17,659 nucleotides of DNA from Chloroflexia bacterium (GCA_013696265.1 JACCYX010000156.1:1-17659); one strand, 5' to 3'. Numbered from the stretch's first letter, positions 1-7,655 are shown. Notes: generated by a model not told the origin, from the letters alone. A program made the numbers and translations.

Positions 1-102
1 GACATCCGCTTCACACCGGGCTCCCACCATTCCCGGTTCGCTTCGATCCGCGTGGACGATGTCTACTCGTTCCGATCATCGCTGTTACAACTATTCAACT
101 GA
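1..102 (+). CDS. C-terminal end of an unidentified protein (partial)
   Basis: An open frame runs from the first base to a TGA at 100-102 and gives the last 33 residues of a protein that starts outside the window. The peptide has a normal mixed composition (GSHHSRFASIRVDDVYSF in the middle), unlike the arginine-rich shadow frames common in this DNA. I do not recognise the family and assign no function. The next rightward gene begins 109 bases later. The gap between them shows only a ribosome binding site and no clear terminator, so the two may be co-transcribed. Confidence 0.5.
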   Translation, partial: DIRFTPGSHHSRFASIRVDDVYSFRSSLLQLFN

Positions 103-194
103 TCCGGACGATACGCCAAGCAAGCCCCAATGTCAACCTCGGGGAGCGGTGGTACGCTAGCGGCGAACATTTTGGACCGTCCCCAATATTCAAC

Positions 195-199
195 AGGAG
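195..199 (+). promoter_or_regulatory. Ribosome binding site of the M42 peptidase gene
   Basis: AGGAG lies 12 bases before the ATG at 212 and directly abuts an in-frame TTG at 200. A zero-base gap cannot work for the TTG, so this site favours the ATG, although 12 bases is long. Confidence 0.5.
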
Positions 200-211
200 T
201 TGCACTGTCGC

Positions 212-1270
212 ATGGAACAAGCCAGGAAAGACTTTCTCAGGAACCTCCTCCGCGCGCCCGGGCCATCCGGCTTCGAACAGGCCCCGGCTCGGGTCTGGCG
301 CGATGAGGCGTCGACCTTCGCCGATCTGGTGGACCGGGATGTCCTGGGCAACTCCTACGCATGGCTGGGTGAGCCGGAAGGACCGTCGGTCGTGATCGAA
401 GGTCACATCGACGAGATTGGGTTCATCATCACGTACGTCGATGACGAAGGCTTCAGCTGGTTCGACAAGATCGGCGGTTGGGACGACCAGGTGGTGGTCG
501 GGCAGCGGGTGGTGATCGCGAGCGAACACGGTCCGGTGCGGGGCGTCATCGGCAAAAAGGCGGCGCACCTGCTCAAGCCAGCCGACCGGCAGAAAGTGAC
601 CGAAATCAGCGACCTCTGGATCGACATCGGAGCGGCCAACAAGGCCGAAGCGCTCGAACGCATCCAGATTGGCGACCCAGTTGTGCTCGATGTCGAGCCG
701 CTGGAAATGACCGACGACCTCTGGGTTTCCCGAAGCATCGACAACCGGGTAGGCGCTTTCGTTGCTCTCGAGGCGTTGCGCTTGCTGACGGACGACCGGC
801 CGGCGGTCCCGGTGGTCGCGGTCGCCGCGACCCAGGAAGAAATCAACATGTCGGGCGCGCTTCACCTCTCGTTCCGGGTCAAGCCGATGGTCGGAATCGC
901 GATCGACGTCACGCACGCCACCGACTACCCGGGCTCCGGCAAGAAGACCGACAACGACGTCAAGCTCGGCGGCGGTCCCGTCCTGACGCGCGGTTCGTCG
1001 ATCAACCCGCGCGTTTTTACCGGGCTTCGGGAGGCGGCCGAGGCGCTCGGCATCACGACACCGATCCAGGCGGCGGGGCGGGCGAGCGGCACCGACGCGG
1101 ACGCGATGCTCCGTTCCGGAGCCGGCGTGGCGCCGGGTCTGGTTTCGATCCCGAACCGCTACATGCACAGCCCGAACGAGGTCATCAGTCTCTCGGACCT
1201 CGCCGACGCCGCGAAGCTGATCGCCACGTTCGTCAAGACGATCACTCCCGACTCCGACTTTCGTCCGTAG
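212..1270 (+). CDS. M42 family metallopeptidase (glutamyl aminopeptidase / FrvX-YsdC type)
   Basis: Predicted cytoplasmic two-metal aminopeptidase of MEROPS family M42 (COG1363). These enzymes form large tetrahedral complexes that trim N-terminal residues from peptides. The start chosen is ATG 212, giving 352 residues, normal for the family. The family's metal ligands and catalytic residues are all recognisable: His65 in EGHIDEIGF, Asp177 in SIDNRVG, the Glu209-Glu210 pair in TQEEINMSGA (general base and ligand), Asp232 in AIDVTHA, and His319 in HSPNEV near the C-terminus. A PDZ-like beta domain is expected between the first two metal motifs, and VVVGQRVVIAS with the following GVIGKKAAHLL fits it. 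The exact substrate (Glu/Asp, Leu or broad specificity) cannot be read from sequence. A strong terminator follows 20 bases downstream, so this is the last gene of its unit. Confidence 0.93.
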   Translation: MEQARKDFLRNLLRAPGPSGFEQAPARVWRDEASTFADLVDRDVLGNSYAWLGEPEGPSVVIEGHIDEIGFIITYVDDEGFSWFDKIGGWDDQVVVGQRVVIASEHGPVRGVIGKKAAHLLKPADRQKVTEISDLWIDIGAANKAEALERIQIGDPVVLDVEPLEMTDDLWVSRSIDNRVGAFVALEALRLLTDDRPAVPVVAVAATQEEINMSGALHLSFRVKPMVGIAIDVTHATDYPGSGKKTDNDVKLGGGPVLTRGSSINPRVFTGLREAAEALGITTPIQAAGRASGTDADAMLRSGAGVAPGLVSIPNRYMHSPNEVISLSDLADAAKLIATFVKTITPDSDFRP

Positions 1271-1290
1271 ACCAGGCAACGATCCGGAAC

Positions 1291-1331
1291 GGAAACGTTC
1301 GGTGTCGAAGGACACCGGGCGTTTCCGTTTT
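1291..1331 (+). terminator. Rho-independent terminator after the M42 peptidase gene
   Basis: The arms GGAAACG..CGGTGTC (1291-1306) and GACACCG..CGTTTCC (1311-1326) pair as 7+7 base pairs with a small TT/GG internal mismatch and a GAAG tetraloop. GTTTT follows directly. The hairpin lies 20 bases after the stop codon of the peptidase gene. Confidence 0.85.
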
Positions 1332-1370
1332 ACAGCCTGCGCTTGTGGTGTCTAGTGCCGTGTCCCTCAA

Positions 1371-1491
1371 ACTGTCATGCCGAGCTTGCGAGGCATCCCC
1401 TGGCGCAGCGAAGCGATAGCGGTATTGTGCTTTCGCGAACGCCAGTACCGGCTGCGCCGGGAGATGTCTCGCTGGCGCCCGACATGACAGT
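1371..1491. repeat. REP/MITE-like imperfect inverted repeat
   Basis: The arm at 1371-1409 begins ACTGTCATGCCGAGC. The arm at 1451-1491, read on the minus strand, begins ACTGTCATGTCGGGC. The two align over about 40 bases and both end in GGCGCAGC, with a few mismatches and a small gap. The 41 bases between them include CGAAGCGATAGCGG. No protein-coding signal fits here. The element sits between convergent genes (M42 peptidase and mutM), a typical site for dispersed palindromic repeats. Similar 'TGTCATxCCGAG' palindromes are, as far as I recall, scattered in many bacterial genomes. It may also help to end mutM transcription from the right. Confidence 0.65.
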
Positions 1492-1504
1492 GGAAAAACC
1501 CAGG

Positions 1505-2392
1505 TCAGTCTGCGTTCGCCCGACTTGCCCTTGTCTTCCTCGGCGGTGGCTGGCATTTCGGGCACAGATACGTTCCACGGGCGCCAACCCGGATCTTCTC
1601 GATCGCCGTACCGCACACAAAGCACGGGTCGCCCGAACGGCCATGAACCGCGGGAAAGTTGTTTTGGGGATGCGCCCGGTGATTGATTATTTTCGCCCCG
1701 CCCTGGGCGATACCCTCGGCCAGCACCGGCGGTATGGCTTCGATGATCGTGCGCACCTGTTTCGGCTTCAGGGAGTTTGCTGCCCGCGAGGGGTGGACAC
1801 CTGATCGGAAGAGAACCTCATCCACGTAGATGTTGCCCAACCCGGCGACGAACGACTGATCGAGCAGGAGCGTCTTGACCGGAATCCCTCGCCGCGTGAA
1901 CACCTTGCTCAGTTCCGCGACATCCAGCTCGCCGGTGCCTTCCGGGCCAAACTTGAAGAGCGCCAGCGCGGCTTGGACATCCTCCGTGGGCATCAGGCGA
2001 AGCCAGCCGAACTGGCGAACATCGCTGAGGTAGGCGATTGTGCCGTCGTCGAACCGGAACGTGACGTGCGTGGCGCGGTGCGGATATGCATCGTCTGGCC
2101 TGGGAACCGGATGACCGGCCCCAACCTGGCGTCCCCCGGCAACGAAGATGGTGATCTGGCCGGAGAGCTTGAGGTGGATGAGTAGCGACAGGCCATTATC
2201 GAATGTGAGGTTGAGGACTTTGGCTCGCCGGTTCGCCGCCAGCAGCGTTGCGCCCTGAAGCGGTGTCAATTCAAGAATCGGGGAATCCCGCATCAGTTTC
2301 GGCAGGCGGTTCTCGACGAATACCAGGCGTCTCCCCACCAGGTCGCGTTCGATATGCCGCCTTGCGGTTTCGACCTCCGGCAGTTCAGGCAC
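1505..2392 (-). CDS. mutM: Formamidopyrimidine-DNA glycosylase (Fpg/MutM)
   Basis: Base-excision repair enzyme that removes 8-oxoguanine and ring-opened purines and nicks the DNA by beta,delta-elimination. The protein is 295 residues. It starts PELPEVET after the initiator, so the catalytic N-terminal proline and Glu3 are present. Lys58 corresponds to the conserved Lys57 of the family, and HLKLSGQ (74-80) is the family motif. The helix-two-turn-helix lies around residues 175-201 (LLDQSFVAGLGNIYVDE). A C-terminal zinc finger is complete: Cys257, Cys260, Cys277, Cys280. The start is GTG at 2392, forced by the need for proline at position 2. It overlaps the stop of the upstream 98-residue gene by 8 bases (GTGCCTGA), so the two are probably translationally coupled. 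A short basic tail follows the finger. Confidence 0.97.
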   Translation of the reverse strand: MPELPEVETARRHIERDLVGRRLVFVENRLPKLMRDSPILELTPLQGATLLAANRRAKVLNLTFDNGLSLLIHLKLSGQITIFVAGGRQVGAGHPVPRPDDAYPHRATHVTFRFDDGTIAYLSDVRQFGWLRLMPTEDVQAALALFKFGPEGTGELDVAELSKVFTRRGIPVKTLLLDQSFVAGLGNIYVDEVLFRSGVHPSRAANSLKPKQVRTIIEAIPPVLAEGIAQGGAKIINHRAHPQNNFPAVHGRSGDPCFVCGTAIEKIRVGARGTYLCPKCQPPPRKTRASRANAD

Positions 2393-2681
2393 CGGGCGAG
2401 CTGGCGGTTGACGCGTCCGATCTTCTCATCCACTGCGCCGCCCGCACCGCGACCTCGACGCCCTCTTCTTCGTCGTGGGTGACCGAAATGACTTTGGCCA
2501 TCACATCCCAGGCCGCGAACTTGGCCTGCCGGTGCACCGCCTCGTAGACCTTGAGGCGCGGGCCCATCAATCGGCCCTGGGTGAGGCAGGACACCTGCCA
2601 GGATTCCCCCGCCTTGCTCAGGGTCACCAGGTCCTTGCCTTGTTTCCAGACGAATGTGTTGGCTTGCTCTCGTTCGTCCAT
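2385..2681 (-). CDS. Hypothetical protein, coupled to mutM
   Basis: Predicted 98-residue soluble protein from ATG 2681. The same frame is open further upstream, but the protein composition there looks non-coding, and the peptide from MDEREQANTFVWKQGKDL onward looks like a real folded domain. Features are alternating hydrophobic strands (LVTLS, SWQVSCL), a central helix-like stretch (KVYEAVHRQAKFAAWDVMAKVISV) and an acidic turn (HDEEEGVEVAV). There is no signal peptide or membrane segment. I do not recognise the family. Its stop overlaps the mutM start by 8 bases, which suggests one transcript and coordinated amounts, but this does not prove a DNA-repair role. No clear Shine-Dalgarno sequence is seen before the ATG. 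Confidence 0.6.
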   Translation of the reverse strand: MDEREQANTFVWKQGKDLVTLSKAGESWQVSCLTQGRLMGPRLKVYEAVHRQAKFAAWDVMAKVISVTHDEEEGVEVAVRAAQWMRRSDASTASSPGA

Positions 2682-2691
2682 GGGTACCACC

Positions 2692-2697
2692 GCTATA
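2692..2697 (-). promoter_or_regulatory. Candidate -10 box before the 98-residue gene
   Basis: TATAGC on the minus strand ends 10 bases before ATG 2681. No good -35 box is found at the usual spacing and no Shine-Dalgarno sequence follows it. If used, the transcript would have a very short leader. Confidence 0.25.
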
Positions 2698-2860
2698 CTC
2701 AGCCACCGCCAGCTGAACCGGGAAATCCCCCGCCAGGTGCCGGTGAAGACCTGGTCAATTGCCAAACAACACAACTCCCGCGCCAGTCCGGGCCAGAAAC
2801 CGCCAGGGCCAGACGCCGGAACCACCGGTGCGGTTCCAGACAGGTCCATGCGTCAAACGA

Positions 2861-2890
2861 TCGAGCGGCTCCTGTCGAGGAGCCGCTCGA
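2861..2890 (-). terminator. Perfect hairpin, possible terminator for the MMPL unit
   Basis: TCGAGCGGCTCC (2861-2872) and GGAGCCGCTCGA (2879-2890) form a perfect 12-base-pair stem with a 6-base loop. In the leftward direction the stem is followed by TCGTTTG, a weak T tract. It lies about 230 bases past the MMPL stop codon. It could terminate that transcript or be a structured or protein-binding site. Confidence 0.4.
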
Positions 2891-3123
2891 CGCTTCCGTG
2901 AGGCGCTTCTTCCGCTGAACAGTTCATGATGCCATTTGTCAGTGGATTGGGCGTTGGTAAGGAGAATGGGTGGCATGGATAGGGGCGGTAGATCGATAGC
3001 CACAATGTGTACCCCGCTCCCGGCGCCACCTTCGTGCGTCCAGCCAACGAACGAACCTGCCGACGCCACAGTGTACCCCATGTCCCCACGTCGCCTACCA
3101 GTGCCTGGCATCGTGGCCGCGGC

Positions 3124-5361
3124 CTAATGATCCACTGGCCGCGAGCGCGGCAGGAGCCGATCGAGCCAGCCGGGAATCCACCAGTTCGCCCCGCCCAGCA
3201 GCTTCATCGTCGCTGGCACCAGTAGCGCCCGGACGACTGTCGCATCGAGGGTTACGGCCAATGCAATCCCCAGGCCAAGCGCCTTAACCAGCACGACGTC
3301 GGCCGATACGAACGACGCGGTAACAACGACAACGATCAGCGCGGCGCTGGTGATGATCCGGCCGCTACGCTGGAGTCCGACGGCCACCGCCCGGTCGTTG
3401 TCCCCGGTCCGCTCCCATTCCTCCTGGATCCGGCTGAGCAAGAAGACCTCATAATCCATGCTGAGTCCGAAGAGGACGCAAAACATGATCACGGGAAGAG
3501 AGGCTTCCACGAAACCCTGCGGGGTGAATCCGAGCAGTTCGTGCAGGTTGCCGTCCTGGAAGATCCAGACCAGTGCCCCGTAGGACGCCAGGATGGAGAG
3601 CACGTTCATCATGATCGCCTTGATCGGCAGCAGGACAGACCGGAACAGGGTGAGCAGGACAAGGTAGGTAGTTACGACGATTACCGACGCCACGATTGGG
3701 AAGTCGCGATAGATCGCATCGACCACGTCCACAATCTCCGCCGTGCCGCCCCCGACATGAATCTCGATCCCGTTTGGCGCGGCGATGCTCCGAAGCTGGG
3801 CCAGGAGATCCTGGTTTTGAGGATCGTTGGCGGGCTCGACGGGATAGGCAAAGATCACCGCCACGTCATCGCTCAGGAATCGGCCGAGCTGCGTATCCGT
3901 GCCGGTGGCTTCGAGAATCTGCCGGATCGCGATCCGCGCCGGCGGCGCAACGTTGCCGCCGATCCCCGGCAAGGTCAGCGCACTCTGGACCCGGTCGATC
4001 CGGGGGTCCGCCGCGAGCCGCGCTCCCAACCCGTCGAGCAAGGCGAGGTTTTCCGGTTCCGTCATGGAGCCGTCCGGCGATTCGAGAACAATGACGAACG
4101 GGGAAATCTCGCCGCCGCTGAATTGCTCCGCAAGGATGTCGAAGCCCTGACGGCTCGGCAAGTCGTCAGGCAGAATCGTCGCGTCCGGGGATGAAATGTT
4201 CGCGTGGGTGAACGGCCAGCCGAAGGTGAGGAGCACGCCGACGGTGAGGAGGGCGACGATCTCTGGACGCTTCATCACGCCCGATGCCAGCCGGCTCCAA
4301 AAACCCGAGTCGGAATCATCGCCTTTCGCCCGTCTGGCCAGCGGACCGATCGGCCCCCGCTCGATCCGGTCACCAATCACGGTCAGCACGGCGGGCAGCA
4401 GCGTGAGCGCCGCCAGCGTCGAGATCGAGACGACGATCACCCCGGCGATCCCGATCGACCGCAGGAACATGAGCGGGAAGAGCGCGAGACCGGCGAGGCC
4501 GATCAACACCGTCAGCCCGGAAAAAAAGACCGCCCGTCCGGCCCGGCTGGTGGAGACGAAGACGGCGCCTTTCACGTCACCTGGATTCCGGGCCAACTCT
4601 TCCCGGAACCGGCTGGTGACGAAGAGGCTGTAGTCCACGGCCAGGCCCAGGCCAAGCATCGTCGCCAGATTGAGCGCGAAAATACTGATGTCCGTGACGT
4701 GCGCGACCCAGTAGATTGTCAGCAGGATCACGCCGACGCCCGCACAGCCGACGATCATCGGCACCAGCGCCGCGACGACCGTGCCGAACACGAGGAGCAG
4801 GGCAATCAGCGCGAAGGGAAGGGCAATGAACTCGGCCCGCCGCAAGTCACGCTGGCTGGCGGTCTCGATGTCCGCGTAGAACGCTGGCGCGCCGGCGACG
4901 ATGATGTCGAGATCTGGCTGGGGCAGAATCGCCGCCTCAGCCTCGGCGACGTACCGTTGAGCCTCCTCGGGGGGCAAGTTCAGCCCGATGATGGCGTAGG
5001 CGGTCTGTCCGGCGGGCGCCACCAGCGACGCATCGAGCGACGGCAGGACAACGTCCTCGACGTAAGGAAGACGCCGCATCTGTTCAATCGAAGCTACTAT
5101 CTGGTCCTGGAACTCGTTGCTTGTCGCCGCGATCGAGTCGCTCGTGTAGATCAGCACCAGCGACGACGGACTGTAGTCGAGTTCGCGCTCCAGAAGTTGA
5201 GTCGTCCTGGCCCCTTCCGCCCGATTGGAGCTGAACCCGCCCACCTTGAGGGGCGCCTCGATCGACGACAGGATCGGCAGAGCCGCCAGTACCAGGACAA
5301 TCCACACCGCGATCACCCACCAGCGGTAACGACTGGAGAAATGGCCGATTCGTTCAAACAC
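3124..5361 (-). CDS. MMPL/RND-family membrane transporter
   Basis: Predicted inner-membrane exporter of 745 residues in the MMPL branch of the RND superfamily, normally driven by the proton gradient and moving lipids or other hydrophobic compounds. The architecture is the expected duplication. Helix 1 (about 14-30) is followed by a large extracytoplasmic domain (about 35-170), then a membrane block (about 178-330). The second half repeats this: a helix near 368-385, an outer domain (390-550) and a second block (about 555-722). The proton-relay Asp-Tyr pairs stand at matching places in both halves: Asp243-Tyr244 in GLAVDYSLFVTSRFREE and Asp636-Tyr637 in GLSMDYEVFLLSRIQEE. The start used is GTG 5361. 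Thirty-six bases separate it from the DUF952 gene upstream, so they probably share a promoter. The cargo is unknown. No regulator or adaptor protein gene is adjacent. Confidence 0.9.
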   Translation of the reverse strand: MFERIGHFSSRYRWWVIAVWIVLVLAALPILSSIEAPLKVGGFSSNRAEGARTTQLLERELDYSPSSLVLIYTSDSIAATSNEFQDQIVASIEQMRRLPYVEDVVLPSLDASLVAPAGQTAYAIIGLNLPPEEAQRYVAEAEAAILPQPDLDIIVAGAPAFYADIETASQRDLRRAEFIALPFALIALLLVFGTVVAALVPMIVGCAGVGVILLTIYWVAHVTDISIFALNLATMLGLGLAVDYSLFVTSRFREELARNPGDVKGAVFVSTSRAGRAVFFSGLTVLIGLAGLALFPLMFLRSIGIAGVIVVSISTLAALTLLPAVLTVIGDRIERGPIGPLARRAKGDDSDSGFWSRLASGVMKRPEIVALLTVGVLLTFGWPFTHANISSPDATILPDDLPSRQGFDILAEQFSGGEISPFVIVLESPDGSMTEPENLALLDGLGARLAADPRIDRVQSALTLPGIGGNVAPPARIAIRQILEATGTDTQLGRFLSDDVAVIFAYPVEPANDPQNQDLLAQLRSIAAPNGIEIHVGGGTAEIVDVVDAIYRDFPIVASVIVVTTYLVLLTLFRSVLLPIKAIMMNVLSILASYGALVWIFQDGNLHELLGFTPQGFVEASLPVIMFCVLFGLSMDYEVFLLSRIQEEWERTGDNDRAVAVGLQRSGRIITSAALIVVVVTASFVSADVVLVKALGLGIALAVTLDATVVRALLVPATMKLLGGANWWIPGWLDRLLPRSRPVDH

Positions 5362-5397
5362 GCTTCAACTCGTTCGAAAATCCTGACCTTGCGGCAC

Positions 5398-5769
5398 TCA
5401 CCGATCGATCGAGAGAAACGTTCCGTCATCCGAACGGGAAACCGCGAACTCGCCAATGACCGCGCTCGTGTTGAGGGGACCGTAAATGTGCGGAAAGAGT
5501 TGCGCCTCGTCATCGTAGCGAAGGTCCGACGTAATGCGGGCCACATCGAGGACGAGCACCCGGAATTCGCGACCGTCCGGTCGGTAGAACATGTTTGCCA
5601 CCTCGACTAGTTGATCGATCCCATTCGTGCAGTGGATGAATCCGTCATCGGCGTACGCCTCGGGCGTGTACCACTCCGCTGATTTGGCCGCTTCCCAGAC
5701 CGGCGCCGGCACAAGGTGATACGTAACGCCGGCCTCGCGGGCGGCGGCGGATTCTCGGTGATAGGTCAT
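5398..5769 (-). CDS. DUF952 domain protein
   Basis: Small predicted cytoplasmic protein of 123 residues matching the DUF952 family, whose biochemical function is not established. Family hallmarks seen in order are YHLVP with a following tryptophan (W..A), then DGFIHC, then VANMFY, and the C-terminal FPHIYGPLN followed by AVIGE. ATG 5769 is chosen over the in-frame TTG at 5775 because GGAG sits 7 bases before the ATG. It is the first gene of a leftward pair with the MMPL transporter and lies head-to-head with ksgA. The pairing with a transporter does not itself reveal a role. Confidence 0.88.
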   Translation of the reverse strand: MTYHRESAAAREAGVTYHLVPAPVWEAAKSAEWYTPEAYADDGFIHCTNGIDQLVEVANMFYRPDGREFRVLVLDVARITSDLRYDDEAQLFPHIYGPLNTSAVIGEFAVSRSDDGTFLSIDR

Positions 5770-5776
5770 ACGCAAT

Positions 5777-5780
5777 CTCC
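5777..5780 (-). promoter_or_regulatory. Ribosome binding site of the DUF952 gene
   Basis: GGAG on the minus strand, 7 bases before ATG 5769. It overlaps the region of the alternative TTG start at 5775, which it could not serve, and so decides the start. Confidence 0.7.
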
Positions 5781-5892
5781 GTATACTTCACGAAACGGGA
5801 CCTGGCCCCCGCTGCCAGAACTTCTCTATTCCGAATGGAAGTGTAGCCTTGCGTGCAAGATTGCCGCGCCCGATCGATCCTCGATTCGTACC

Positions 5893-5899
5893 GGTGGGG
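5893..5899 (+). promoter_or_regulatory. Ribosome binding site of ksgA
   Basis: GGTGGGG lies 8 bases before GTG 5908. It supports that start over the much longer open frame, which would run back through the divergent DUF952 gene. Confidence 0.55.
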
Positions 5900-5907
5900 C
5901 CCAACTT

Positions 5908-6762
5908 GTGACACTCCAGGAGCCGGGTCCCGATCAGCGATCGCGCGACCAATGGCACACCGTCCTGCGATCCCGAAACATCCGGCCGGCTCGCTCGATG
6001 GGGCAGAATTTCCTGGTGGAACCGGATGTCGTCCGGTCCATCGTCGATGTTTCCGGGATCGGCACGGGCGACCGGGTAGTGGAGATCGGGCCCGGCCTCG
6101 GAATCCTGACACGTGAACTCCTCAATCGCGACGCACACGTCTACGCCATTGAACTCGACCGCGACCTCATCTCGTTCCTGGAAAAAGATTTGGCGAATAT
6201 CGACAACCTGACCCTCGTCGAACGCGATGCCCGGCACGTGGAACTGCAACCGATTGTCGGCGACAGTGACTACCACGTCGTCGCCAATCTCCCTTACAGC
6301 ACGGGTACGGCCATCATGCGCCGGTTTCTCGAACTCGATCACCCGCCGCGCACGATGACGGTCATGGTGCAGCGTGAGGTGGCGGAGCGGATGATCGCAA
6401 CCACCCCAAACCTTTCCCTCCTGGCGATCGCAACCCAAATCTACGCAACAGCGGAAATCTCGTTCATAGTTCCACCGGACGTATTCCTGCCTCCGCCCAA
6501 GGTGGAGTCCGCCGTCGTGCACCTGACGCTACGGGATGTGCCGCTGGCCAGCCCGGTCGAAGTCGACACTCTCTTTCGACTGGCCACGATGGCCTTTCAA
6601 CGCAAGCGAAAGACGATCACGAACGGCCTCTCCCAGGGCCTGGACCTTCCAAAGTCAACCGTCGAATTCATGCTGGATGAGGCGGAGATTGCCTCATCGC
6701 TGCGGCCCCAGGCCGTGTCGCTCGAACGCTGGATCGCGCTGGCGAAAGTTCCGCTCCCATGA
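5908..6762 (+). CDS. rsmA: 16S rRNA (adenine(1518)-N(6)/adenine(1519)-N(6))-dimethyltransferase KsgA/RsmA
   Basis: SAM-dependent enzyme that dimethylates two adjacent adenosines in the 3' hairpin of 16S rRNA during late small-subunit assembly. From GTG 5908 it is 284 residues, normal for the family. Motifs are: GQNFL (32-36), SAM-binding motif I VVEIGPGLGI (57-66), the acidic ELD (82-84) that contacts the ribose, Asp107 in RDAR, the catalytic NLPY (127-130), FLPPPKVES (193-201), and the C-terminal FQRKRKT (230-236). The open frame extends upstream, but that part has no family similarity and overlaps the oppositely oriented DUF952 gene. It is the first gene of a three-gene operon: its TGA overlaps the ispE ATG by 4 bases (ATGA). 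A ksgA-ispE order is seen in many bacteria. Confidence 0.96.
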   Translation: MTLQEPGPDQRSRDQWHTVLRSRNIRPARSMGQNFLVEPDVVRSIVDVSGIGTGDRVVEIGPGLGILTRELLNRDAHVYAIELDRDLISFLEKDLANIDNLTLVERDARHVELQPIVGDSDYHVVANLPYSTGTAIMRRFLELDHPPRTMTVMVQREVAERMIATTPNLSLLAIATQIYATAEISFIVPPDVFLPPPKVESAVVHLTLRDVPLASPVEVDTLFRLATMAFQRKRKTITNGLSQGLDLPKSTVEFMLDEAEIASSLRPQAVSLERWIALAKVPLP

Positions 6763-7655
6763 CTTCCGGCCAAGGGGTATCAATCGAGGCCCCCGCCAAA
6801 ATCAACCTGGGACTCGAAATCATCCGCAAACGACCCGACGGCTTCCATGAGATCCGGACCGTGCTGGTGATGCTGACGCTCGCCGATACGTTGCACGTGT
6901 ACGTCGACGAAGACTCGACCGGCCTGGCGCTCCCGAACATCCCGGCGGAAGACAACCTCATCTCGCGGGCGCTGGGTGCCTTCCGAAAAGCAGCCCCCCA
7001 AAGTCCGACCCTGGGATGGTCGATCGAAAAGCGGATCCCGGTCGCGGCCGGGCTCGGCGGCGCGAGTTCAGACGCGGCCGCGGCCCTGCTCGCCGCCAAC
7101 GAACTTGCCCGCAACACGCTGTCGCGAGGCGAACTCACCGACCTTGCCGATGGGCTCGGCAGCGACGTACCGTTCTTCCTCGATGGACCGGCGGCGCTTG
7201 CCAGTGGCCGCGGTACAGACCTCGCGGCGTTACCCGCGATTGATCAGCCGGTGATCCTGCTGGTTCCAACGGTGTCGATACCCGAAAAAACGCGAACCCT
7301 CTACTCCATGATCAGGCCGGAAGACATGTCCGATGGCGCTCGATCCACCGACGTCAAGGATGCACTGAGTGACGGCCGTTTGCCCGAAATGAACGATCTG
7401 GCCAACGCATTCAGCCGGCCCCTTGCCGACCTTATTTTAGGCGTGGCGAAACTCCGACGCCTGCTGCATGAAAGCGGTGTTCACGCTTTCGGCTTGAGCG
7501 GCGCCGGGCCCGCGCATTATGTCATTGGCGCAAATGCGTGCCGGACTCTGGAATCCAGCGGGATGCTCGATGTCGAGCGCGATTGGCTCGATGTCATTCG
7601 CACCCGAACCCGGCTCACGCCCCTGCACGTTGCGGCGCTGGCGTTCCATGACTGA
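6759..7655 (+). CDS. ispE: 4-diphosphocytidyl-2-C-methyl-D-erythritol kinase IspE
   Basis: GHMP-family kinase that phosphorylates CDP-methylerythritol with ATP in the non-mevalonate (MEP) route to isoprenoids; cytoplasmic. It is 298 residues, a usual length. Motifs are: PAKINLGL near the N-terminus with catalytic Lys14, the glycine-rich ATP loop PVAAGLGGASSDAAAAL (94-110), GSDVPFFL with catalytic Asp136, and the C-terminal GHMP motif LSGAGPAHY (246-254). ATG 6759 overlaps the rsmA stop by 4 bases, and its own stop overlaps the start of the following orphan gene by 8 bases, so the three are likely translated from one message. Confidence 0.96.
   Translation: MTSGQGVSIEAPAKINLGLEIIRKRPDGFHEIRTVLVMLTLADTLHVYVDEDSTGLALPNIPAEDNLISRALGAFRKAAPQSPTLGWSIEKRIPVAAGLGGASSDAAAALLAANELARNTLSRGELTDLADGLGSDVPFFLDGPAALASGRGTDLAALPAIDQPVILLVPTVSIPEKTRTLYSMIRPEDMSDGARSTDVKDALSDGRLPEMNDLANAFSRPLADLILGVAKLRRLLHESGVHAFGLSGAGPAHYVIGANACRTLESSGMLDVERDWLDVIRTRTRLTPLHVAALAFHD

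Larger units (their letters stand above)
2682..3123. other. Gene-free stretch between the MMPL gene and the mutM unit
   Basis: About 440 bases with no convincing gene. It lies downstream of the leftward MMPL gene and upstream of the leftward mutM pair. It holds one perfect 12-base-pair hairpin (2861-2890), a weak -10-like box near its left end, and a 9-base direct repeat GTGTACCCC at 3007-3015 and 3071-3079. Open frames crossing it have no ribosome binding site and no recognisable protein pattern. Confidence 0.5.

Noticed and set aside
95..1315. Long leftward open frame of 406 codons across the M42 peptidase gene
   Set aside because: It is a shadow frame: arginine- and aspartate-rich, with no family pattern, lying opposite a clear peptidase with all its metal ligands.
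2755..3111. Leftward open frame of 118 codons in the gap right of the mutM unit
   Set aside because: It has no ribosome binding site and no recognisable domain, and it runs through the perfect hairpin at 2861-2890. It could be a decayed gene, but nothing supports that.
4204..5610. Rightward open frame of 468 codons opposite the MMPL gene
   Set aside because: Its composition is dominated by Arg, Asp, Gln and His, as expected for the antisense of membrane helices in GC-rich DNA, and it crosses two well-supported leftward genes.
5848..5859. CTTGCGTGCAAG, a near-palindrome between the DUF952 gene and ksgA
   Set aside because: A single short palindrome with no second copy and no clear promoter around it; not enough to call an operator.
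5716..5907. Upstream extension of the ksgA frame by 64 codons
   Set aside because: It overlaps the start of the divergent DUF952 gene, has no KsgA similarity, and a good ribosome site precedes GTG 5908.
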